Positions 1-8,371 are shown, counted from the stretch's first letter. The stretch is DNA of 64,000 bases from Clostridiales bacterium (GCA_004554585.1 SFLH01000008.1:1-64000); one strand, 5' to 3'. A program made the numbers and translations. Notes: generated from the sequence alone by a model not told the origin.

Positions 1-465
1 ATTACTTCCTCGTGATTTTCGGGATTCCGGAGTCGTGAAATTCACGTCTGCTGAATCGTGATTTTCACGAGTCTTGATTCGTGATTCCGGTGCAGGCGGT
101 ATGCTGCCGGCGGAGTTATCCACAAAGTTCTTGACGAAGATGAGATTGGGCTTGCCCAGTCCCTGCCGCTTGCGCTCTATGAGGCCGGCTTTGCTGTCCA
201 GCTCGTTCAGCAGCTTGGTGGCCTTCTGATCGGCACAGCCGATAGCCTCCATGACCTCCTCCAGCGTGAAGATGATGAATACGCGCCCCTGTTCGTCCAG
301 CCAGCCGTTTTTACGACTCAGGCTCATCCTGTCCAGCAGAATGCCGTAGAGGATTTTGGCCTCGGCTGAGATGGACTTGAAGCGCTCATCGGTAAACAGT
401 GCCTTGGGGATGCGGTAAAAGGCAAACTGATCTGCCTGGGCACCGTAGAAATAATCCAGCGTCAC
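1..465 (-). CDS. Replication initiator RepA family protein, partial (C-terminus off the left edge)
   Basis: The visible 155 codons match the N-terminal domain of RepA_N-type replication initiators, with a FYGAQADQFAFYRIPKAL stretch near residue 6 and then a winged-helix-like segment (ILYGILLDRM, FTLEEVMEAIGC). Members start replication of plasmids and integrative conjugative elements. The GTG start at 463-465 overlaps the upstream gene's TGA as GTGA, so translation is probably coupled. After residue about 125 the protein passes into a linker encoded by the 23-bp repeat array. The C-terminal domain and stop lie outside the window. The family call is by recognition only; which element it belongs to cannot be seen. 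Confidence 0.85.
   Translation of the reverse strand, partial: MTLDYFYGAQADQFAFYRIPKALFTDERFKSISAEAKILYGILLDRMSLSRKNGWLDEQGRVFIIFTLEEVMEAIGCADQKATKLLNELDSKAGLIERKRQGLGKPNLIFVKNFVDNSAGSIPPAPESRIKTRENHDSADVNFTTPESRKSRGSN
10..90. repeat. Iteron-like array, TCGTGA every 23 bp
   Basis: TCGTGA occurs at 10, 33, 56 and 79, exactly 23 bp apart. The copies at 33 and 56 extend into palindromes (TCGTGAAATTCACG and TCGTGATTTTCACGA). The period is not a multiple of three although the array lies inside the repA frame, so it is a DNA-level repeat rather than a peptide repeat. RepA_N replicons are known to carry their origin inside rep, so this is a candidate origin. Confidence 0.6.
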
Positions 466-683
466 TTGGCGCGCCCCCTCTCAAGCGAACGAAGAATTTC
501 CTTCGTACACCAGCCGATGCACGGTCCGCACTTGCCATACGGGCAGTCATCGCATTCGCTCACGGGTTTCGTTTCCGGCTTTGGCCGGTCATAATAGCAG
601 ACCTTCAGCATACAGCCGTGTCTGCCGTAGTAATAGCAATACTGGCAGTCCTTCGGCTTGCCGTTTTCGCAGCAATCTGTCAT
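462..683 (-). CDS. Small cysteine-rich protein next to repA
   Basis: A 73-residue protein with many cysteines (CCENGKPKDCQYC, CDDCPYGKCGPCIGWC), which suggests metal binding. The ATG at 683 is chosen because AGGAGG lies 9 nt upstream; an in-frame ATG at 692 directly abuts the Shine-Dalgarno and is unlikely to be used. It overlaps the GTG start of repA, so the two are one translational unit. I recognise it as the kind of short Cys-rich gene found beside repA in conjugative elements, but know no function for it. Confidence 0.6.
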   Translation of the reverse strand: MTDCCENGKPKDCQYCYYYGRHGCMLKVCYYDRPKPETKPVSECDDCPYGKCGPCIGWCTKEILRSLERGRAK

Positions 684-879
684 AGCGTTCATCCTCCTGA
701 AAATGGGTACAAAAAAAGCACGTCTGTCCAGCCATAAAGGCATTCTCCCCGGAGGGAGAGACAGACGCGCAAAGCGTGTTCTGATTCAATTTTGGCAATA
801 AAAAATGGGCTAAGCGTCCATCGCTTACTCCCAGTACAACATCAGCTATTCAGTTTCGGCACTGCCCAAATGCAACGGC
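684..879. other. Non-coding stretch between the small Cys-rich gene and truncated hsdM
   Basis: No gene is visible. The stretch should hold the promoter of the minus-strand repA unit and the end of the mobile element. I could not pick out a convincing -35/-10 pair or an attachment-site repeat. Confidence 0.4.
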
Positions 880-1803
880 TCATGCCGCAAATTCCTTGAA
901 ATTACAGGCTTTTTCGGGTGTTAGTCCACAAATAACAGCCTCATTGGCCAGGATAAGGGAATACTTCTCCCGGTCGGTGTTTTGGTCGCTGAGGCTGTCC
1001 CGGTACTCGATATAGGGGTTGTCGATGCCGTGGGTCATCATGTTCATGGCCCCGATGCGCAGCATGGTGCGGTCCATGTCGTAGCCGTGGAACATGTGGT
1101 TCATGTAGTGGTCCTTCTTCTGGCGGTCAAAGAAGATTTCCTCTTTGCGGTTCTCTTTGAGGTACTCCCCCGCCGCCACCAGGAAGCCACCGGTGCCGCA
1201 GGCCGGGTCGCAGATCACGTCGTCCGCCCGAGGGGCCATCATGTCCACCATCATGCGGATGATGTGCCGGGGGGTGCGGAACTGACCATTCACCCCGGCG
1301 GTGGCGATCTTGGACAGGAGGTATTCGTAGATGTCGCCCCGGACATCGGCGTCGTGTAGCTGTTCCGCCTGGACGTAGATCTCGTCCATGGCGGTGACGA
1401 TCTTGTCCAGCATCAGGGGCGTGGGGATTTTGAAAATGGCATCCCCCATGTACTTGGCATAGGCGCTGTCCTTGTCGGCGTGGAGATCCTTGATGAAGGG
1501 GAACACCCACTCCTGCAGGGTGGAATACATCTGTCCGGCGGGAAGGTCGTGGAACACCGACCATTTGAGTTGGTTGCCCGGGATGGTCCTCTCCCCTACC
1601 CGCACCTCGTCGGCAAAGATGCTTTTATGGGGCAGGCCCAGCATGGCGCTCTCCTTGGCGCGCTGGTTTTCGGTGGCGTCCAGATCGTGGATGAACATGA
1701 GATACGTCATCTGCTCCACCACGTCCAGGGGATTGGTAATGCCGCCGGTCCAGAAAGTCTCCCAGAGGCGGTCGATTTTGTTTTTCAGTTCGCCAGTGAT
1801 CAT
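880..1803 (-). pseudogene. hsdM: Type I restriction-modification DNA methyltransferase HsdM, truncated
   Basis: Residues 1-287 are a typical HsdM: N-terminal helical domain, then the SAM-binding motif DPACGTGGF at residues 199-207. Homology stops at SLILAN (N287), exactly where the catalytic NPPF motif should begin. It is replaced by about 20 unrelated residues and a stop. Normal HsdM is about 480-500 residues, so motif IV and the C-terminal domain are missing and the enzyme should be inactive. AAAAGGAG precedes the ATG, and the gene starts 6 nt after the Fic stop. No hsdS or hsdR is visible downstream, where the repA element begins. The junction near 940-945 is probably the element insertion point. 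Confidence 0.85.
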
Positions 1804-1809
1804 GGTTTC

Positions 1810-2868
1810 TTACTCCTTTTCCCGGTTCCAGGTATAGGCGGTATAGCGCCCGCCGCTGAGTTTCAGAATTTCCCCGCTCTTTTGCAGGTCGGCCAAAGTG
1901 CGCTGCACGGTGATCTGGCTGATGTCGGGGCACTGCTCAATAATCTCCGCCTTGGTGATCTTTCCAAGGGTGCCTTTGATGATTTCCCGGATGCGGTCCG
2001 GCTTACTCATGCCGCTGACGGCCAGAGCCTGCACCCGGCTGGCAAAGTCCCGGTAGGCCGCCGCCACCACGCCCAGGGTATAGCGCACAAAGGGAGCGTA
2101 GTCGTTGGTTCCCTCGTACCACCCCTGGGAGCTCTGTTGGAGGGCTTCATAATAGGTTTCCTTGCTCTCCTCGATCAGTTTTTCGATGCTGATATACTTG
2201 CCCACAATATAGCCTGCCCGGTAGAGCAGCAGCAGGGTCAGCAGGCGGCTCATACGGCCGTTGCCGTCGTTAAAGGGATGGATACAGAGAAAGTCCAGAA
2301 TAAACATGGGGATCAGCAGCAGCGGGTCCAGTTCCCCCTTCCCCATGACCTCCTCATACGCCCGGCACAGCCTGTCCACCGCCTCCGGTGTCTCCCAAGC
2401 AGGGAGAGGCTGGAAGCGAACGGTTTTGTTCCCCTGGGCATCCGTCTCGGCAATCACATTGTCCGCCGTTTTGTAGTTACCGCCGTAGGACGCGCCGCTG
2501 AATTTATAGAGATCCCGATGGAGCTGCAGGATCATGGAGGATTTGGGCGGGATGTAGTCAAAGCTCTCATGGATGGTGGCCAGCACATCCCGGTAGCCGG
2601 CAATCTCCTGCTCGTTTCGGGTGCGGGGAGTGGTCTTGTCCTGTACCAGCTTTTTCAGGCGCTCATCCGAGGTATAAATGCCCTCGATTTTGTTGGAGGC
2701 CTCGGTACTCTGGATCTTGGCGATCTCTACCAGCTTGGTCAGGGTATCGGCCTTGGCCTCGATAAACAGGGCCTGTTCTCCCTTATATTCATGGATTTGA
2801 GTCAGCAGAGCCACAATATCCGGCGTAAGCAGATTCTCATAGTTTTTGGCAAAATCGTAGGTGCGCAT
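1810..2868 (-). CDS. Fic family protein (AMP-transferase fold)
   Basis: A 352-residue Fic protein with the full active-site loop HPFNDGNGR at residues 197-205, of the kind that moves AMP or another nucleotide group onto target proteins. The segment SNKIEG at 58-63 fits the (S/T)xxxE(G/N) inhibitory motif of N-terminally autoinhibited (class II) Fic proteins. The C-terminus (about 270-345) looks like a winged helix, so DNA binding is possible. The ATG at 2868 is preferred over upstream GTG because GAGG lies 6 nt before it. It is the first gene of the hsdM transcription unit; Fic genes do occur inside type I RM loci. The target is unknown. Confidence 0.9.
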   Translation of the reverse strand: MRTYDFAKNYENLLTPDIVALLTQIHEYKGEQALFIEAKADTLTKLVEIAKIQSTEASNKIEGIYTSDERLKKLVQDKTTPRTRNEQEIAGYRDVLATIHESFDYIPPKSSMILQLHRDLYKFSGASYGGNYKTADNVIAETDAQGNKTVRFQPLPAWETPEAVDRLCRAYEEVMGKGELDPLLLIPMFILDFLCIHPFNDGNGRMSRLLTLLLLYRAGYIVGKYISIEKLIEESKETYYEALQQSSQGWYEGTNDYAPFVRYTLGVVAAAYRDFASRVQALAVSGMSKPDRIREIIKGTLGKITKAEIIEQCPDISQITVQRTLADLQKSGEILKLSGGRYTAYTWNREKE

Positions 2869-2894
2869 CCTGTACCTCACTCGGGATCAATTTA

Positions 2895-2914
2895 ATCATT
2901 TTTCTTGCAATGAT
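2895..2914. promoter_or_regulatory. Inverted repeat downstream of the fic -10 box
   Basis: ATCATT-N8-AATGAT. It uses the same half-site as the palindrome at 2962-2983, so the two may be a paired operator bracketing the promoter. Confidence 0.45.
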
Positions 2915-2922
2915 GCAATTAG

Positions 2923-2951
2923 ACTGTAGCAGGCAAACTTGTTCTTGTCAA
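2923..2951 (-). promoter_or_regulatory. Promoter of the fic-hsdM unit
   Basis: On the minus strand TTGACA (2946-2951) is followed after 17 nt by TACAGT (2923-2928), a strong sigma-A-like arrangement 55 nt upstream of the fic ATG. Confidence 0.7.
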
Positions 2952-2961
2952 GGCTTATCTG

Positions 2962-2983
2962 TATCATTTTTGCGAAAATGATA
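2962..2983. promoter_or_regulatory. Palindrome upstream of the fic -35 box
   Basis: Perfect 9-bp arms TATCATTTT and AAAATGATA with the 4-nt centre TGCG, 10 bp upstream of the -35 hexamer. This is a probable operator, perhaps for the winged helix of the Fic protein itself. Confidence 0.5.
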
Positions 2984-3001
2984 TAAATAAACCATAACCG
3001 T

Positions 3002-3211
3002 TTACAAGTTCCAATAACAGACCTGCTCCAGTTCTTCCGGGCTCAGTTCCTCGCACAGGCTGCGCCAGTCCTGATTCCGCTCGGCAAGGCTCAAAAACCT
3101 CACCATCCCCTCCAGCAGCAAACGTGGATCGAAACATCCCTGGCGTTCAAGTGTGAGTGTACCGCTTTGCGTATTATGATAATTGGGTCCAAAAATAGCC
3201 CTCACCACCAA
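3002..3211 (-). CDS. Hypothetical small protein, doubtful
   Basis: An open frame of 69 codons begins with TTG and has a plausible coding look in its second half (FDPRLLLEGMVRFLSLAE). There is no clear Shine-Dalgarno and I recognise no family. It lies between the terminator at 3246-3280 and the fic promoter, and could be the C-terminal remnant of a larger gene. Confidence 0.25.
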   Translation of the reverse strand: MVVRAIFGPNYHNTQSGTLTLERQGCFDPRLLLEGMVRFLSLAERNQDWRSLCEELSPEELEQVCYWNL

Positions 3212-3245
3212 ATAATATACTTCTTTCAGTCAACCGCTGGCAATG

Positions 3246-3280
3246 CAAAAATAGCGGCTCTGAAGCACTCAGAGCCGCTA
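3246..3280 (-). terminator. Rho-independent terminator of the SPFH-to-receiver operon
   Basis: A 12-bp perfect stem (TAGCGGCTCTGA/TCAGAGCCGCTA, 5-nt loop) followed on the minus strand by TTTTT. It lies 52 nt after the last gene of the long operon. Confidence 0.85.
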
Positions 3281-3331
3281 GCAACAGATCAAAAACGTTT
3301 TTCCAATGGGACTCGCTTTTAACTACAAAAA

Positions 3332-3709
3332 TTATAATGCTTCCAACTTCGCAAGCAGATAGGTCAGCGAGCTATCGTAAAAGACAAAATCATCGACCAA
3401 ACCACTATTTTTAGTGTCTACGGCTACTTTGCGCACAGCTGCTTGCTCCGGCCTGACCAAGAGCAAAATTTTTACATCTTGTTCATTCTGGCGAAGCGCC
3501 TGGCAAATCGCAACAGCCTGCTCCATATCCGCTTGATCCACCAGATCCAATATCACCACATCCGCATGGAACACATCGACGCCAACAATAGCCTGTGGAT
3601 AATTGAGCTGGGCTGCCCATAGAAAATCGAGTCTCGGCTTTGATTGAATGGCCGCCGCCAATCCCTGCCCGAGCATCTTATTGGATGATATAAATAAAAC
3701 TGTTTTCAT
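3332..3709 (-). CDS. Stand-alone receiver-like protein (degenerate response-regulator receiver)
   Basis: A 125-residue protein with the alternating beta/alpha pattern of a receiver domain (KTVLFISSN, ADVVILDLVD, VKILLLVRP). An Asp sits at the usual phosphoacceptor place (D55), but the N-terminal acidic pair is absent and there is no output domain. It ends DDFVFYDSSLTYLLAKLEAL, almost the same ending as the protein at 14684-15064, so the two are paralogues. The ATG at 3709 is chosen over an upstream in-frame GTG because AGAGGG lies about 8 nt before it. It is the last gene of the SPFH operon and may be a protein-interaction adaptor. No direct function is known. Confidence 0.65.
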   Translation of the reverse strand: MKTVLFISSNKMLGQGLAAAIQSKPRLDFLWAAQLNYPQAIVGVDVFHADVVILDLVDQADMEQAVAICQALRQNEQDVKILLLVRPEQAAVRKVAVDTKNSGLVDDFVFYDSSLTYLLAKLEAL

Positions 3710-3811
3710 GATCGGCACCCTCTATCAAATGCGAATGTTTCCCTGGCACCCCCCATAGGCATCCTGCATTTCTGTGATCCAGTCCAGCTCCTCCCCAAAT
3801 ACTCCTTTGGG

Positions 3812-4381
3812 TTACGCCCATGGGTCCGCTGCCTTGGGCGTACGAACACCGGTAAGCAGATATTGCTCCCAGAGGAACCACTTCTTGTCACTGCCTCGCT
3901 GTCGGAGTTTAATCGGGCGAGGCGCATCTGCTCCACCGCAGGGGATAAACAGTTTCATGTAGCCCTGCTCCTGACCGGAAACGTGGTTGCTTTCGATATG
4001 AATGGTATACGGCTGGGTGGGTGTATAGTTGTTATCGGCGGTAGAACCTGCAAAGTAGGTAAACGGCAAGTAGGTCTTCCCATCACGGAAACGGTCCTTG
4101 AGGAAGGAAATGTCCTGCCCGTTCAACGGTCGTGGCCCGCGCAGCCAGTTCAGCATTTCCTGGCCGATCCCCTGGTCCGCAGCATAGGCACACAGCGCCA
4201 GGACGGTCAGCGCCGCTGTCTGAAACGGGGTGTCAAGGGCCGCCTCCGGGAGAGTCTGTAACGCAGCAAGACTTTCGGGAAGCGCCGCAAAGACAAAGGT
4301 CTCCCTCTGATTGTCAATGGATGCACCAGCCGTCATGGTGCTGCCCATTGCAGGCTGTTTCAACTTGTCAAAAATGCCCAT
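3812..4381 (-). CDS. DUF6935-like protein
   Basis: A 189-residue soluble protein beginning MGIFDKLKQP and ending with the characteristic block MKLFIPCGGADAPRPIKLRQ, then WFLWEQYLLTGVR and ADPWA. This resembles a family I know as DUF6935, which tends to occur beside TPM, SPFH and zinc-ribbon genes in Clostridia. There is no signal peptide or membrane helix. GAGAGGAGG precedes the ATG. Its place in the long minus-strand operon suggests it works with the SPFH/TPM products, but its biochemical role is unknown. Confidence 0.7.
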   Translation of the reverse strand: MGIFDKLKQPAMGSTMTAGASIDNQRETFVFAALPESLAALQTLPEAALDTPFQTAALTVLALCAYAADQGIGQEMLNWLRGPRPLNGQDISFLKDRFRDGKTYLPFTYFAGSTADNNYTPTQPYTIHIESNHVSGQEQGYMKLFIPCGGADAPRPIKLRQRGSDKKWFLWEQYLLTGVRTPKAADPWA

Positions 4382-4431
4382 ACGAAGCCTCCTCTCACGC
4401 TTACAACGGTCTCATGCTCCGCTTTCTTTCC

Positions 4432-5607
4432 TCAGCCATAGGTGAGTATCAAATCGGCGCAAGTCATTCCCTCCGCAAAAAAAGGCGGACACACATGGGT
4501 TTTCGGGTCCTTCTGCATGTGGAGGTACTCGCCAGAGGGAGCGATCAGCACCGGGAAATTGCCGCTGAGAAAGACACCCGCGCCATCATACAGCTCCAGC
4601 CGCAGACAATCCCCCTCCATGCGCCAGACCCCGGAATAGGCAAGCGTATATTCCTGCCAGTCCCCTGCCTGGTAGTAGAGCTCCACGAGGCCGGAATAGT
4701 TCGGGCCACTATCTCCCCAGCTTATGTCCATGATCCAATGCTCACAGATCCAAGATGTGTATGCCAGTCCCCAGTCTGTCGGTGGTAACCACCAGCAGTC
4801 CTCCGGCATCTGCCAGTATCCCGGGCTCTCCACTGCCCAGTCCTCAGGATAGTACCCGTTGTCAGGATCTTCCCAGCCCTCTGGGTAGTCCAGCCCCGTG
4901 ACCGCACCAAAAATCGCAAAATCCATCAGCATGGGGACATCGTCCTCGCCAACGGGCACGATGGGACAGTCGTTCTCGTCGCACATCGGCCACCAGATTA
5001 CCTCCACGAAGTCGGTCGTCAAAAGGATGACCTCCATGTCCGGCTCCTCGCGCCATTTCTCATAGTTCACGAAGAGCAGCACAGGCTTGGCATGTTCGTC
5101 CTGGTAGAGCACCTGATCCTCCACCGGATGGTTAACATCGTCGTAAAACTTCCCTATGACATGGCTCACTGTAAGGCTGGTATTCTCATCCCAGGGAACA
5201 ACACAGTATACATCGCCGTAACCTGGGCCGAGGGTCCGCTCCGCTGGGATCTCTAACAAAAACGGCAGTTCCTCTGCCAGATAGGGACAATGGTTCCACA
5301 GCCAGTCTGCCAACGGCGTGGAATCCCCTCGCTCCCGGTGACCAAGGTAGGCTACTGCGCCAGCGACCTGGCCGCCGTACACCATACTACCACGCAGCAA
5401 CGAAAGAGAAGCTGCCGCTTCTTCCGAATCGGCCGCCGGCTCTGGCACATCCTTCTGCGCCCCTTTGCTGCCGCCAATCACTCTCACGGCGCTGTCCGTT
5501 CCGTCTTTCTCCGGCTGCGGGTCTTGCCCGCTGCAGGCGGCCAGACTCAGGAGCAGAGTTACACACAGAATCACCGAAAGGGATCGGTGTAAGATCCATC
5601 TCTTCAT
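4432..5607 (-). CDS. Hypothetical lipoprotein, acidic and Trp/Tyr-rich
   Basis: A 391-residue protein with a lipoprotein signal peptide (LLLSLAAC, modified Cys near residue 25), so it should sit on the outer face of the membrane. The mature part is acidic and rich in Trp, Tyr and Pro (CDENDCPIVPVGEDDVP, WWLPPTDWG). Its C-terminal third resembles the lipocalin-like beta region of the lipoprotein at 8372-9415 (DISWGDSGPNYSGLVELYY). AAAAGGAGG precedes the ATG. No family is recognised. It is co-operonic with the TPM protein, 15 nt away. Confidence 0.7.
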   Translation of the reverse strand: MKRWILHRSLSVILCVTLLLSLAACSGQDPQPEKDGTDSAVRVIGGSKGAQKDVPEPAADSEEAAASLSLLRGSMVYGGQVAGAVAYLGHRERGDSTPLADWLWNHCPYLAEELPFLLEIPAERTLGPGYGDVYCVVPWDENTSLTVSHVIGKFYDDVNHPVEDQVLYQDEHAKPVLLFVNYEKWREEPDMEVILLTTDFVEVIWWPMCDENDCPIVPVGEDDVPMLMDFAIFGAVTGLDYPEGWEDPDNGYYPEDWAVESPGYWQMPEDCWWLPPTDWGLAYTSWICEHWIMDISWGDSGPNYSGLVELYYQAGDWQEYTLAYSGVWRMEGDCLRLELYDGAGVFLSGNFPVLIAPSGEYLHMQKDPKTHVCPPFFAEGMTCADLILTYG

Positions 5608-5622
5608 TGTCTGGCCTCCTTT

Positions 5623-6963
5623 TCAGAATTTCCCGCTGCGCCCGCTACCGCCGCCGCCGCTTTCGCTTTGGCTACTACTCGAATTATCTTTTTCGATCTT
5701 GGTGCTCGTCTCGGTGGTATGGGTGTACCGATCATACTGCTCTGTCAGGTTCAGCCCGCCTTTGGTGAGGTACGCATTGGCCTCCGTCTTTTTATGGACC
5801 GTTTTCATCCTGCCCATCAGGAAGAAACAGATTACTCCCGCAACCAGACAGGAAACTCCCGTCGCTATGAAGCACTGCATCCAGTAGGCAGGGCGCACCG
5901 GTTCGCCCTCCTGGGCCTTGGTCAGAAATTCGTCGCAGGCATCCAGATAGTTGGAAATCCCGCCATACCAGTCATCGTCCCCAAAGGTTCCCAGGAATCT
6001 TTCCTCCAGCCTCTCCTGTCCGAACTCATCAAAGGCATATTCGGCATACTCACCGTAAACGAACATAGCATAGTCCCGCTCATTCATGCTGAGCAGAACG
6101 AAGATCCCATTCCGGTCATCTCCGATGCCAAGCTGATTGCTGTGATAGAGCTGGTAGGTAACCTCGTATACATCGCCGTCCCCATAGTCTCTGTAGTCAT
6201 CCACCAGGGCAAAATAAACGCCGCAATGCTGGCGCTCGGAAATGGCTGCAGCGCGGGACTCCAGCTCGTCCCACTCCTCATAGGAAAGCAGGTCACTGAC
6301 GTCGAAGACATACTCCATGTCGACACTGCTCTCCTCGGGTGCTTGGCTCTCTTCGGTACCGCTCTGCTCGGGCTCCTCAGCTTCTTCGGGCGCTTCCGCG
6401 CCGGGGGCGTCCGGCGGGCAATTGGTAAGGATATAATCCTCTGCCGCCTCCGCCATGGCATCCACCGCCTGCGTCAGTGCTACGGCGCTCATGGTCATGT
6501 CCTCGCCGTTCCATGCCTGCTCCGCCATACAGGGCTTCACTGCATCGTAGATCGCATCCGCCAGGTCCTGACTGTTGCCCCGTCCCTGCCTTAACGTAGC
6601 ATAAACACACCAGCCATCGGCGGGCATCACATAGGTATCCGCATCCTGCTGCTCCAGCAGAATGGTCAGCGTGACACCCTCCTTGTGGTCTCCGTAGCCG
6701 TACTCGTATGCCTCATAGATCCACATGGCCGCATCGTCGACGGTATCGTCATCGATCTGGGTCAGCACATCCACCCGCAGGTCGATGCCCAACGTCCCTG
6801 AAAGCTGTGGGAGTGTCTGCTCCCCCTGCATCGTCAGTGTCGGAGAACCCAGCATCTCTGTTTCATCATAGATCACACCGTAATCCCTCGTCGCCAGAGC
6901 AGGTGTACAGAGAGACAGGGCAAGCAGAAGAAGCAGTGCAAAAACTGTGCCTTTTTTCTTCAT
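5623..6963 (-). CDS. TPM-domain membrane protein with two TPM modules
   Basis: About 446 residues: a signal peptide (MKKKGTVFALLLLLALSLC), a first TPM-like domain (residues about 25-175, YGVIYDETEMLG), an acidic Glu/Pro-rich linker, a second TPM domain (about 215-340, VFDVSDLLSYEEWDELESRA), one transmembrane helix (about 363-383), and a Lys/Thr tail ending in Gly/Ser repeats. TPM domains are usually exported and membrane-anchored, and Gly/Ser tails are common in them. The start at 6963 is preferred because AAGGTGG precedes it. Homologous TPM proteins sit with SPFH and zinc-ribbon proteins in Bacillus ydj-type operons, which suggests a joint membrane role. Confidence 0.8.
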   Translation of the reverse strand: MKKKGTVFALLLLLALSLCTPALATRDYGVIYDETEMLGSPTLTMQGEQTLPQLSGTLGIDLRVDVLTQIDDDTVDDAAMWIYEAYEYGYGDHKEGVTLTILLEQQDADTYVMPADGWCVYATLRQGRGNSQDLADAIYDAVKPCMAEQAWNGEDMTMSAVALTQAVDAMAEAAEDYILTNCPPDAPGAEAPEEAEEPEQSGTEESQAPEESSVDMEYVFDVSDLLSYEEWDELESRAAAISERQHCGVYFALVDDYRDYGDGDVYEVTYQLYHSNQLGIGDDRNGIFVLLSMNERDYAMFVYGEYAEYAFDEFGQERLEERFLGTFGDDDWYGGISNYLDACDEFLTKAQEGEPVRPAYWMQCFIATGVSCLVAGVICFFLMGRMKTVHKKTEANAYLTKGGLNLTEQYDRYTHTTETSTKIEKDNSSSSQSESGGGGSGRSGKF

Positions 6964-6982
6964 CGCGGATCCACCTTCCTTC

Positions 6983-8116
6983 TCACAACACAACGACCAA
7001 GGCCGAACTGATCACCGACAAAGGGACCGCGATGGCAGCAAACAGCCCCCAGAACTTTCCCCAGCTGACCGGCAGATCACCGACCAGCTTCCCGGTCTGG
7101 CCATTCATGGCAAAGAGGAAGTCCTTCCCCTTCCACTTGGTATTCAGCATCCAGACAGGCATCAGAGCATAATGCACCTTACCCCGCTTCAGGTCGACGC
7201 TGTTGTCCAGGAGTGTACAGGTATCATACTGTTTTACGGTTTTGCGCAGCGCAGAGGACAGCGTTCCCGCACAGCGCTGATCGGCCCGCTCTTGGCACTG
7301 CTCCACTGTCACATCAAATTTATCGGCAAGAAAACCAGGCAGGTACGCCGTAGAAAAAGGTTTTAGTTCCCGATAGTCATAGGGTTCAATGGAGTCCATG
7401 TGATCATCCGACAGTTTACTAGACGCATCCACCGGTACCTTCTCAAATGTGACCGTTCCAGCCCGGTAGACGTCGTAGTGCTCTGTTTTCGTGATCTTAT
7501 AGTCGCCAGATATGTAAGTGTGAGAGCGTGTGGCTGTATAATGGGCATCGCCCTTTGCCTCGCCATCAAACATCCAGAACGGCACATAGATCCCCTGAAT
7601 CTCCTGCACATGGTTTTCTTCGGTGAACCGTTTGGGCAGGAAAATTTTCCGTTTGTAGTGAGCCTTAAGGGCCTTTACGGCATCCTCTTTGCTCAGCTTG
7701 AAGGGAACGATAAAATCCGGCCTCAGTCCCCCGGAGAATTGTCCCGGTACTACCGTAGGGTTCCCGCAATAGGGGCAGGACGTAGCCGCTGTACTTTCCT
7801 CGCAGATGAGCTCCGCCCCGCAGCTGGGGCAGCTGTAGGCCAGTACGCCGTCTGCCTGCGTTCCCCAGTCCTCGCGAAAGCCGGAGGTATCCCATTCCTC
7901 CCCCTCCCGGGAAGATGCATTCTGTTCTGCTCGCTTTTCCTCTGCCTCCCGTTGTGCTGCTGCCGCCTTTTCCTCCTTCTCTGCATAAAGCGCCTCGATT
8001 TCCGCTACATCGTAACTGGCGCCGCAGTAGTCACACTCCAGTTTGCCGGATGCCCCTGAGAAGTGCAGCGGTCCGGTACAACTGGGGCATTGATAGTTGG
8101 TAATCTGTGCTGGCAT
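6983..8116 (-). CDS. Zinc-ribbon (TFIIB-like) membrane-associated protein
   Basis: 377 residues. The N-terminus holds a zinc ribbon (CPSCTGPLHFSGASGKLECDYCG), then a charged Ala/Glu coiled-coil-like stretch (about 45-75), then a second ribbon (CPSCGAELICEESTAATSCPYCG). The remainder is a conserved domain (DFIVPFKLSKEDAVKALK, IYVPFWMFDG) ending in a hydrophobic helix (about 353-375), so it is probably tail-anchored. It resembles YdjG-type proteins, which in Bacillus partner SPFH and TPM proteins. GGGAGG lies 8 nt before the ATG. It is 19 nt upstream of the TPM gene in the same operon. Confidence 0.8.
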   Translation of the reverse strand: MPAQITNYQCPSCTGPLHFSGASGKLECDYCGASYDVAEIEALYAEKEEKAAAAQREAEEKRAEQNASSREGEEWDTSGFREDWGTQADGVLAYSCPSCGAELICEESTAATSCPYCGNPTVVPGQFSGGLRPDFIVPFKLSKEDAVKALKAHYKRKIFLPKRFTEENHVQEIQGIYVPFWMFDGEAKGDAHYTATRSHTYISGDYKITKTEHYDVYRAGTVTFEKVPVDASSKLSDDHMDSIEPYDYRELKPFSTAYLPGFLADKFDVTVEQCQERADQRCAGTLSSALRKTVKQYDTCTLLDNSVDLKRGKVHYALMPVWMLNTKWKGKDFLFAMNGQTGKLVGDLPVSWGKFWGLFAAIAVPLSVISSALVVVL

Positions 8117-8271
8117 TGGATTCCCTCCCTTCCTGTGCCGGCGCTACCGTTGTCAGTGGCGAAAGCAGCAGCGCCGGAAGCCACCTGTGGTATCGCAACG
8201 ATCGGCTGAAGATACGCTTCCGCATCAGACAACTCCCCGGCAAGATCCATCCCCTCACACAGGTCCGGATT

Positions 8272-8298
8272 GCTCCCGCCCCGGAGTGGGGCGGGAGC
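8272..8298. repeat. GC-rich hairpin inside the long operon
   Basis: Perfect 11-bp arms (GCTCCCGCCCC/GGGGCGGGAGC) around a 5-nt loop in the 255-bp gap between two operon genes. There is no T-run on either side, so it is probably an RNA-processing or expression-tuning hairpin rather than a terminator. Confidence 0.45.
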
Positions 8299-8371
8299 TG
8301 ATTCCGTCGATGGAAAACCCTTTCTCCGATCATCCACTTGGTGCCTCATACAACCGTCAGGCACTTCCACT

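Noticed and set aside
1601..1617. CCTACCCGCACC in hsdM as another copy of the regulon palindrome
   Set aside because: Only one arm is present, it is inside a coding region, and no -10 box lies 22 nt away.
1480..2895. Long plus-strand open frame of 471 codons across fic and hsdM
   Set aside because: It is antisense to two recognised genes, has no domain or Shine-Dalgarno, and arises from GC-rich codon bias.
8272..8298. Terminator within the long operon
   Set aside because: The stem is perfect but no T-run follows on either strand, so it is listed only as a hairpin.
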